The position numbers and the translations under genes were made by a program. From assembly GCA_031213475.1 (NCBI GenBank), contig JARUPZ010000019.1, positions 1,139,001 through 1,203,000 of the forward strand: a stretch of DNA of 64,000 nt, in the 5' to 3' direction. The notes beneath the pieces are model-generated. The model did not search any database, was not told where the DNA came from, and saw only the letters and a list, made by a program, of their open reading frames with translations. Shown here piece after piece: positions 57,101 to 64,000 of the stretch. Position 1 is the first letter of the stretch. Each line of letters opens with the position of its first letter. Source of the stretch: Nereocystis luetkeana. Lineage: Eukaryota; Sar; Phaeophyceae; Laminariales; Laminariaceae.

Positions 57101-60100
57101 CCCTCGAGGGCATCAACCAACAAGGACTGTGTCTCCTCCTCTTTCTCCTCCTTCTCCTCCTCCTCCGTTATCTCTTCCCTAGCCCCGTTGTCTCCAGTAC
57201 GCTCGATGGGTTGCACCGTCAGAAACATCGTTGCCGCTCGGCCAGCCTTCTCCTCCTCCTCCTCCTCCTCCTCCGCCTCCGCCTTCTCCTCCGACTCGGA
57301 GGGTTTCCTCTCCAGATCGGCGTTCCCGTTCCCATCGCTGCCCCACATGGCGCACTCGAGTTGCTGGAGCCGCCCCGTCAACTTTGCGAGGACAGCATCC
57401 TGAATGGTTGGTAGTGGTGGTGGTGGTGGTGGTGGTGGTGGTGGTGGCGCCGTCAGCGGCGCCGCGGTTGGTGTTCGGCATCCGTCGAGCATAGCAGAGA
57501 CATAAACGTACCGATACAAAGAGCGTCGGAGCACGGCAAAGAAAAAAAAAAAATGAAACTAGAACAGGGCGGGGGACGCTCGGGGTGGTTTTCGTGGTAC
57601 CAGTTGGGCTTTCGTGGTAACATATCGTTGGAGAGCATGAAGGGAACAAAACGTGCCACATTCGTTAACTGAGAGCGACTGCGCGTTTACAATTTTGACA
57701 GCGTATGAAAACGGGGGGGGGCGTTTCGAAATCGCGGCAACACCCGACCGCGATACGCACACGACTTAATGGCAGTTACAAATGTTCTGCTGCGCGAGTT
57801 CCCAGAGACAGCTACGTATCCTACTAATATGTTTTGAGCAGCAACATCAGGGTACAAGATGTCACGTTTTTTTGTAACAATGGCGGCGTCAGCTGTCGAG
57901 GCAAGTTCAATTCGCCTAGTTACTCGTAACTCGCACGTAAAGTGAACGGTTTCCTGTTTTTGATGCACCAGCGACCACCATGACTCGTGCAGGTTTTCTC
58001 CGTTTTGTTTTTGCGCCACGTACAGTAGGCGAAGCGTCTCTGCGGTCGCCAGCAGAGACGCCCTCTGCTATCTCGACACCACCCCCCGCCTAGAGGTGAT
58101 TATTACGCACATCTGTGATACGAGCATGGACTATACAAAGATGGAACGGGTACATAGACTGCTGTTCCGCCGTGTACGTGAGGACCATCCCCAACTTCCC
58201 AACCTTAGCTCTAACCCCGTCCTTACTCTCACCCCAATCGCTAGCCCAAACCCTAACCCAGACCATGGCCCTGGCCATGATCCTAACCCTAACAATATAC
58301 AAATCCATGGCATGAAGGGTAAAACAGGATAACGCGGGCTTAGTACATTGGAACCCCGGAGACAGCCGTTTCTACACCTGGTATAAGTGGGGCAGCCATT
58401 CCATTTTTCCTAGTGTGTATGTAATAGCTGTGCAGTGATCGAAATGTTCTCATGATATTTTTGCTTCTATCACTGCTACAAAGCAGCACGTACCTTCGCG
58501 TCGTCTGGTGGAATGTCCTGCTCGCCTTGGCCGGAGCTCATCCCCGACAGGCAGGCCTCTAGGCTATCTATCTTCCCTCGAAGCGACACCACTTCCTGCG
58601 CCTCCGCCTGTCGGAGGTCGAGTATGGTCTGCCGGAGCAGGTCGATCTGCGACCGCATCACTCTCACGGTGTCTTGTACATTGTTATCATATCATCACAT
58701 CATAGACGTGGCAACAGCGGCGTACGAAGAGGGCGGCAGTTGATGGTGCGGGTCAAGCGATGGTACGCAAGGGGGCTACGTAGCTACTCAAGAAGAACGA
58801 CCAGTCGCTGTGGGCGACGAGCTGATTCGGGTTGTACACATGAGAAACGATCTTGGGGGGGCGGGAGGGTACCATCATACATTGTTCGGAAGAATAAGAC
58901 TGCCGAACGTGAACAACTGCGAGTTGGGCTGGAAAGCAAACACAACGAAGACACCTATTACGGGGGACCTATAGTTAATAGGACCTATGGTATACATAAG
59001 AACCTATATATGTAACCATTTTTACTGACAATATTTGGTCATATTAACTATGGTCCCCCGTAATACTATAAACGAGACAACGAGCAACAAAAAAGGCGGG
59101 CTGAAATGCGCAGGAAAAAAAAAAAATGGGAAGAATGTACCCCGTTCTAAAATGAGAAACCCAGACTGGACTTGTAGGTAACTTCGCTTTCCTGTTTCTT
59201 ATTCTGAACACTTGTCAGTACTGCTGTAAGTGTCCTGAACTGCTATTACGGGGGACCATGGTGAATAAGACCAAACATTGTTGGTAAAATTTGCAAAAAG
59301 TGTAGGTTTTTGTGTGTACTGTAGGCCCTATTTAATATGGTCCCCCGTAATACCTTAGTAGTACAACACAATACCTGGTACGTAATGTGTACGTGCATAT
59401 TAAAGTCTACCAGGTAGTCCACAAGGGTTTTTCAGGTATGTTTGTTTTTGAGCTGTAGGTGCTGTACGCAGGCCCAGCAAAACCATCGAGCTGCATCCAC
59501 GGAAGCGCGCTCGTCTCGTTCTAGTTGCGCTTCCCCGTCAACCACCACGCGCAGGAACGGCAAGCGCTGTACCGGTATGGAGTTGCTGTACCAGGTATCG
59601 GAATGTCCTACATATTTGCCACGGATGGACCCCTACGTCTCGTGGGCGTTAGCGCCGTGCTGCGTTTATAGCATTGGCATTCGCAAGCAAGCAACCCTCT
59701 CTCCTCTCAGGCGCACCCTGCTACGATTAGTAGTGCTATACCTCTAGCCTGGTACAACTTTGGACGGGAATGTATGGACCGTCTACAAGCACAGACTACT
59801 GGTAATATTATGTACCAAGTACCAAGCGTTGCATATATCCGTCCCGCGCTACGTACTGGGCTGTTACGGTAGTTTATATATGTCTGCAAAGGAAAGATGG
59901 GGGAAACGTGCCGTTCACCGTCACCGCCGCCGGCCAAGTGTACAAACAAACGACCGAGTTTGTGTATCTGGGCGGGGCTATCAGCGCAGATTGGACGAAC
60001 AGAAGTGTCGAGGTAACGCGTCGACTCCAGAAGGCATGGGCATGCTTCGGACGGTATAATATGGACATTTATGATCGCCCGGGTGTGCGCCTACGCCTGA

Positions 60101-62530
60101 AGGTGCGAATGCTGAGAGCCGAGGTGATCGAGACGTTGCTCTACGGTTGCGTTACTTGGAGCCCGAGCAAAACTGATTACGGTAGGCTACGGGAGGTCCA
60201 CCACAAGATGCTCCTCCGATGCATCGGCTGGCGAAAACGAAAGCGCGAAGACCACATTCTATCCTATGCTAGCGCGCTTCTCAGGATAAAATCTGAAAGC
60301 GTTGAGACGACGGTACGCAGACGTAGGCTCTTGTTTGCGGGCTTTGTGACACGCATGGGAGAGGAGCGTCTGCCGAAGAGGGTGATGTTTGGGGAGATGG
60401 TTGGGGGTAAGGGTTACTCCGGAGGACAGGAGTGGGACTGGATGAGGTACCTTGAGGAGGACCTCAAGGAGTTCGGCATCAAGCTCGAAGGGTGGCGCGA
60501 GGCAGCACAGAAAGCCGGCAGATGGTTCCGACGGGTCGAGGAAGGGGCGGAGGCCTTCATGCGGAAGTGGCATACAGATGAGAAGGAGGCATCGGCAGAA
60601 CGGCATAGAATAGCTGCAACAACGACCACAGCCGTTGACGCCAACGCGAGTGTGCAGAATGGCAGGGAAGAGGGGGGGGGCGAAAGGGGGACGAGGGGGA
60701 ATGGCGGGGGGGGGGGGGGGGAGGCGGTCTGCCCAACAGACTGAAGCCTGGTTATGACCATCATCGTCATGATGCACTCCCTTCTTTGGGACCCAAGTAA
60801 CTAGCATGGTGCCATCTGGGCAACTTTGCGTGTCTGTATGCTCCAGTGCCTGCCTTTCGTATTTTCTTTCCCCCCCGCCCGTGATTATCGCTTTTTTGTC
60901 CCTTCTTTTTTTTCATTTTTCTTTCATTCCCGTTTGTACCTCTTTGTGTCTTTGTTAGTATGGTCCGTTTTGGCGTTTTTTTGCGTTTTGCTATCTGCTT
61001 CTGTTTTTGTTTTGTTTTGTTTTTTTTTGCTTAGCTTCCTCTTCTTTTTTAGGTTTTTGTCTGCTATTAATAGTCTCCTTTTTGCTTCCCTGGTGTCCGC
61101 AGTGGTGGAGTGCGTATGCTTGTTTTTTGTCTTTGCCTCTGTTTTTACTCGAGGTATTTCTTCCATTCCAGAGTTATTGGAGCCTGTCCTGCGACCACGG
61201 GCTGCATTGAATTGTGAGTTAATGTGAGAACAACAACAACAACAGCAACAACAACAACAACAACAACAAAAACAACAAAAACAACAACCCCGTACCTGGT
61301 GAACGGACAAACCAATGAGACTCAAAGATGCCGAGTAGAGCAATCTGGGAGGTAGGATCTTTATGGGTGCTTTTGACTTGAAAATCGCGTAGCGCGGTCT
61401 GCACTTCGGAATCGTCGTCCGCAATTTAGAATTTTCCTGGTTCGATGCAAACGCGGCGCAGCCGCGTTTATGGCCAGTTTTGCCCCGTTTTAGCTGCGGT
61501 TTGGGGTCAGGGTTAGGGTTAGGGTTAGGGTTAGGGTCAGGGGCTGGGTTGGGTCTTCTCCCATTCCTTGATCCCAACAGAAACCAAAATACCTGAACAT
61601 CCTACCAACCTAAAGATCCTATCTCCCAGACTGTTATGGGACCTCAAGATGCCAGGAGATGGGTAGCATCTTCACCCCTTGGCAGCCAGCAAATTTGACT
61701 GACACGAAGATACTAACAAAAGGTTCAATGTGGAACACTCGGCCCACACTCGGCCCTACACCTTTGACAGCGTACGTTTTGCCTTTGCTTGACCTATGTC
61801 CCCTCTGGCATCTTTGCTGAGACTCACTTCGTAGCTCAGAAGTGGCTTATCCTTTATAACTCTATAAAAGAAGAGGCTACGCAACGACCATGGCAGCAGC
61901 CGTAGTCGATGATATCAATAGACGAAAATCAGGCAGGAAGGCTGGCGATCAAGCGCACACGACAAGCAGTGTTTCGGCAAGGCACAAAAGGCTCAGTTAT
62001 TGACTTAATGTCGACGGCTGGTGTTCTGTGTTTCGCTTGTTTCATAACAAAGGCGCCACGAGCTCTTACTCGTACCGCAGTAGTATTATACTCGTAGGTA
62101 CCTTGCCTACCACCTCGACGGGAATATAATATCCATTTGATATTTAGTATGCATATGAAACGTGTATTACATTATCGGTCATTCAGGTACACCGTTTGTG
62201 CCGAGGTTTGTCTATATAACCGTGGTTCGTAAAAACGAAAAAGACACACCCACCTGTCAGGAGCTGGACGTCGATGGTGCACACGACAAGCGCTTTGCCT
62301 CCGTCCTCCAAGCCCTCCTCGCCGGGCGCGAACGGAGGCCATGCCTCTCGCAGCTGGAACAGCGGTAAATCTTTACCAACGACCGCGGCGGGGTCATGGT
62401 CACCAGCATCGTCATTATTTTTACTGTCCTCATTGAAGCTGTTCGACAGTGGCCCTACTGCGGAGTCTTCTGGCCCTGGGCCCTGTCCACCCTCCCCCGC
62501 GCCACCGCTCTCTCCCTCCGCTGTGTCCAT
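47639..62530 (-). CDS. Coiled-coil protein resembling QRICH2/DUF4795, nine predicted exons
   Basis: Exons in transcript order: 62530-62254, 58672-58494, 57399-56932, 55342-54948, 54312-53928, 53360-52527, 51738-51535, 51048-50873, 48317-47639. All introns are GT/AG, and phases 1,0,0,2,0,0,0,2 match, giving 3,597 nt or 1,198 residues. Exon 1 has an acidic, Gly-rich start and LPLFQL. Exons 2-6 are Glu/Ala/Arg-rich helical heptads typical of coiled coils, with acidic runs in exons 3 and 4 and poly-Ala in exon 5. Exon 7 has VVDGKADQTDVETL. Exon 8 has KIKPLLDRVVKEL and CLSCNRP (C956, C959). Exon 9 has GFKMP near 1008, a long Gly/Ser/Pro tail, and ends AATGRRM then TAA. That order resembles the C-terminal DUF4795 region of QRICH2, a sperm-flagellum protein in animals, so a flagellar role in zoids is an inference. 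The exon 4/5 junction is the least certain. Introns carry many repeats. Confidence 0.7.
49059..49167. mobile_element. MITE, TATTACGGGGG family
   Basis: Inverted ends are TATAACGGGGGACCATAGT and ATGGTCCCCCGTAATA, 109 bp in total. The internal GTAGGTTTTTGTGTGTAC matches the copy at 59244. It lies in the last intron of the coiled-coil gene. Confidence 0.85.
49423..49970 (+). mobile_element. Tandem tRNA-headed SINE array, 263-bp period
   Basis: Three heads lie at a strict 263-bp spacing. B-box-like GGTTCGAACC is at 49463 and GGCTCGAACCT at 49726. A-box-like TAGCTCAGTAGG is at 49680 and TAGATCAGTAGG at 49943. The body shares GTTTCTTTTACAGAAAC, GTGAAACGAAGCGGGTAGG-like and CCCTGGGCTGGGTAATCGAT. 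The first head has lost its A box and the third stops at about 49970. Anticodon arms are degenerate, so these are tRNA-derived repeats. Confidence 0.75.
51062..51131. repeat. AGC trinucleotide repeat next to a splice acceptor
   Basis: CAGCAGCAG-type units at 51067-51128 are CTG-type on the - strand. They sit just upstream of the predicted acceptor (exon 8 starts at 51048). Confidence 0.8.
51776..51880. repeat. GGGT/GGAT minisatellite
   Basis: Degenerate GGGTGGGTGGATG units fill the intron between exons 6 and 7 of the coiled-coil gene. On the - strand this is a CCCA-rich tract upstream of the exon 7 acceptor at 51738. Confidence 0.75.
53630..53925. repeat. DR1 copies in inverted arrangement
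   Basis: Positions 53630-53845 match DR1 on the - strand (GTATGGCCATAGACCCTCGC to AGCTTCAATGAG). Positions 53857-53925 match its 3' end on the + strand, up to GAGTACCCCCC and the C-run. The shared arms (about 53632-53660 and 53857-53885) could pair. The block lies in the intron between exons 5 and 6, directly after the donor at 53927. Confidence 0.65.
54333..54475. repeat. AACGAAAACG simple repeat
   Basis: Degenerate AACGAAAACGAAC units lie immediately upstream (on the - strand) of the predicted exon 5 acceptor at 54312. In that orientation they supply a TTTTCGTTC pyrimidine-rich tract. Confidence 0.7.
57413..57448. repeat. GGT/ACC trinucleotide repeat before a splice acceptor
   Basis: About eleven GGT units on the + strand read as ACC on the - strand and end 13 bp before the acceptor of exon 3 (57399). 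Confidence 0.8.
58196..58320. repeat. Degenerate telomere-like sequence
   Basis: CTAACCC, CCAAACCCTAACCC and ATCCTAACCCTAAC units are mixed with CCATGG and GGCCATGATCC words, in the manner of 1196-1445 and 23838-23900. Confidence 0.55.
58956..59065. mobile_element. MITE, TATTACGGGGG family
   Basis: Ends TATTACGGGGGACCTATAGT and CTATGGTCCCCCGTAATA are inverted repeats, 110 bp in total. Internal sequence (AACCTATATATGTAACCATT) matches the copy at 17570. It lies in intron 1 of the coiled-coil gene. Confidence 0.9.
59244..59352. mobile_element. MITE, TATTACGGGGG family
   Basis: Ends TATTACGGGGGACCATGGT and ATGGTCCCCCGTAATA, 109 bp. Its interior matches the 49059 copy. It is only 178 bp from the 58956 copy and in the same intron. 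Confidence 0.9.
59880..60830 (+). mobile_element. 5'-truncated LINE, C-terminal coding region
   Basis: The 278-codon frame 59908-60744 begins at the conserved post-RT segment TTEFVYLGGAISADW. It continues with LRLKVRMLRAEVIETLLYGC, VHHKMLLRCIGW, RRLLFAGFVTRMGEERLPKR and a basic tail, the usual C-terminal part of many LINEs. The reverse transcriptase motifs are missing, so it was truncated on insertion. A G-run at 60708-60721 precedes the stop. It sits in intron 1 of the coiled-coil gene, in the opposite orientation, and differs in sequence from the other two LINEs. Confidence 0.7.
61227..61290. repeat. CAA microsatellite
   Basis: CAACAACAA units with AAC and AAA variants at 61229-61287, in intron 1 of the coiled-coil gene. 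Confidence 0.85.
61321..61650. repeat. Fold-back pair enclosing TTAGGG repeats
   Basis: TCTGGGAGGTAGGATCTTTA at 61344-61363 is the inverse of TAAAGATCCTATCTCCCAGA at 61611-61630, 19 of 20 matching. Between them, 61508-61540 holds (GGTTAG)n-type telomere-like units, then GGGCTGGGTTGGG. Confidence 0.7.
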
Positions 62531-62959
62531 CTTCGGCGCAACACCCTGGCATGGAAGCTCTGCCGCATCGCCTTTTCAGCGCATGCTGTCGTGGCAGGAA
62601 CGTCGAGCAAGTGAAGGCGAGCAATCGTTGTTCGCTGTCGAGGCATCGGTTGAATTTCGAAGGTTCGGGAATGCGCGAGCGGGAACTTGTTAATTGCGCC
62701 GCATTTTTCTGCCTCATGACAACGTCAAAGACCGCGGCTTGATCCCTTGACTGACCGCTACATAATACTATTAAATTATTTTATAAGGCCAAAAGAGGTC
62801 TTGACGCGTCCGTAGTTAAAGACGGGTCTCCTATAATAGCATCCTTGCCTTGACGAGCCGCCACAGCACAACAGGCAGCAGCAGAGACAGGTCACAGCAA
62901 TCACACACAGTCAGCGATTTGTTGTTCTAGTGTCGTAGTGTCTCTGCGCGTCGTCCGAC
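62531..62959. promoter_or_regulatory. Divergent intergenic region
   Basis: It separates the proposed start of the coiled-coil gene (62530, -) from a possible start at 62960 (+). I see no clear TATA element. Placement as a shared promoter is inferred from gene orientation only. Confidence 0.3.
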
Positions 62960-63346
62960 ATGAGCACGAGTAGGAGCACTTCGAGCGGTGGCCGGAGCTT
63001 GCCTCCTAAGGGTTCCTCCTCGTTACGCCACTGTAAGGCTTACCTGCGCCGTCGACTGGCGCACGATCCTCCGGCGCTACAGCAAGAAGGTTGGGTAAAT
63101 ACGGGCGCTACTACTAGCAGTCCCACCTCGGAAAGGTCAAAGACTGGACGGGAGGGGGGTGATGGTGATGCTTCAGGGGAGCGTGCAACAGCCTGGACGA
63201 GGTGGTGGCCAGTGGGGCTCCATACCCAGTGCGAGGAGCTGAGGAAGGCGAGTTTCAACCCTCATAAACGAGTGCTTGTTGGGCTGGGGTGGCCAATTTC
63301 CAGTTTATCCAAATTCAAAATCCTTGTTGTTGCCCGCCATTTTTGA
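62960..63346 (+). CDS. Possible first exon or short hypothetical protein
   Basis: A 128-codon frame starts at GACATGAGC with a Ser/Thr/Arg-rich head, followed by a basic segment (CKAYLRRRLAHDPPALQQEG) and WVNTG, then a Gly/Glu stretch. It lies head-to-head with the coiled-coil gene. The last 25 residues look like read-through into an intron (an AAG/GTTGGG-like donor lies near 63090). I recognise no domain. It could also be chance coding. Confidence 0.3.
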   Translation: MSTSRSTSSGGRSLPPKGSSSLRHCKAYLRRRLAHDPPALQQEGWVNTGATTSSPTSERSKTGREGGDGDASGERATAWTRWWPVGLHTQCEELRKASFNPHKRVLVGLGWPISSLSKFKILVVARHF

Positions 63347-64000
63347 CATGATAGAGCAGAGAGCACCAGCACTCCTGCCGCGGCCTCTGCGCACGAGTGG
63401 GTCCACTCCTGCTGTTGTTGTTCGCTGCGTTCGTATCCATGTTGGCTCGCGCACCAATACTCGTTTGTTTAGCTCCGCCCTTGAGTGTTGAGTGGTCTAC
63501 TGCTGCAGCTGTGCATCGGTCCGCTTCGCTGTACCTACGTACCTGCCGTCAACAGGACAGCAGCAGTCAGTCAGTTTGACGTCATACGAAGAAGCAGGAG
63601 CGCGGTATTTCACGTTCTGCGTTACAGAAAAGTTGCCGGATTGCTTTCTTCTCTCCTAGTTGCTTGAGCAGTGAGGAGCATCGATCGATCGATCGGTCGC
63701 CTGAGGTGCAGCAGTAGCACGGCAGCATCGATCGGTACTTACCTATACGTACATGCGTCCGCTGCTGCTGTCGGTATGTAACCGTTACATACCTGGTGCC
63801 GGTACCGCTGTACTCGTACAACAGACAGCAGTAGCTCTAAAAAGCATGTACCAGGTATCAGGTGCACCGCTGCTGTTAATATTAATACTGCGATGCTTCC
63901 GACCACAAACAGGAGAAGTACCGACGTACGTACCGGTAGACCTCATTGCCCACCATATCATAAGACAGACTATGATCAGACAGACGGATCATACCGGTAC
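63347..64000. other. No gene recognised
   Basis: It contains trinucleotide-rich stretches (GCTGCTGC), GATCGATCGATCGAT at 63681-63694, and TACCWGGTA-type words near 63790 and 63848. No coding frame is supported. Confidence 0.35.

Noticed and set aside
61501-61545. A chromosome end
   Set aside because: The TTAGGG-like run is short and interstitial, with unrelated sequence and a gene on both sides.

Overview
The window is eukaryotic nuclear DNA, most likely from a brown alga (Phaeophyceae, stramenopile). The strongest argument is a spliced gene on the + strand (30041-43460) carrying three EsV-1-7 type C-x4-C-x(14-16)-C-x2-H motifs, a family greatly expanded in brown algae. Other support is repeat-laden multi-kilobase introns, a Ty3/gypsy chromodomain element, several LINE lineages, and short TTAGGG-type interstitial arrays. 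The species cannot be named from the sequence.

Layout. 1-3472: no gene; a CCACGG/CCGTGG palindrome-rich patch surrounds a telomere-like core (about 1196-1445). 3473-8615: a decayed Ty3/gypsy LTR element with matching LTR ends and a CTAC target duplication, interrupted by a 1.24 kb terminal-inverted-repeat insertion. 8946-10152: an inverted, 5'-truncated copy of the LINE that follows, itself split by a dispersed repeat called DR1 here. 10153-16335: a nearly complete non-LTR retrotransposon with zinc fingers, reverse transcriptase, CCHC knuckle and restriction-like endonuclease, broken by two frameshifts and one TAG. 16336-30040: mostly non-coding, with microsatellites, a 126-bp tandem duplication, a 2.1 kb satellite-like block of CpG palindromes, and one possible short coding segment on the - strand (25.4-26.4 kb).

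30041-43460 (+): the EsV-1-7 gene, eight predicted exons, 749 codons. Its 6.9 kb intron 2 holds DR1 copies, a broken LINE, a MITE and a tRNA-derived SINE. 43461-47638: convergent intergenic space. 62530-47639 (-): a second gene of nine phase-consistent exons (1,198 codons), a coiled-coil, acidic, alanine-rich protein that resembles the QRICH2/DUF4795 flagellar family. Its introns hold MITEs, a tandem tRNA-headed SINE array, DR1, a LINE fragment and a telomere-like fold-back. 62960-63346 (+): a possible divergent first exon.

Both host gene models were assembled by eye from splice consensus plus intron-phase matching. No RNA evidence or database search was available. The 9-mer TACCAGGTA/TACCTGGTA is strikingly over-represented across the non-coding DNA, and one copy is an apparent 7-bp insertion in a LINE.
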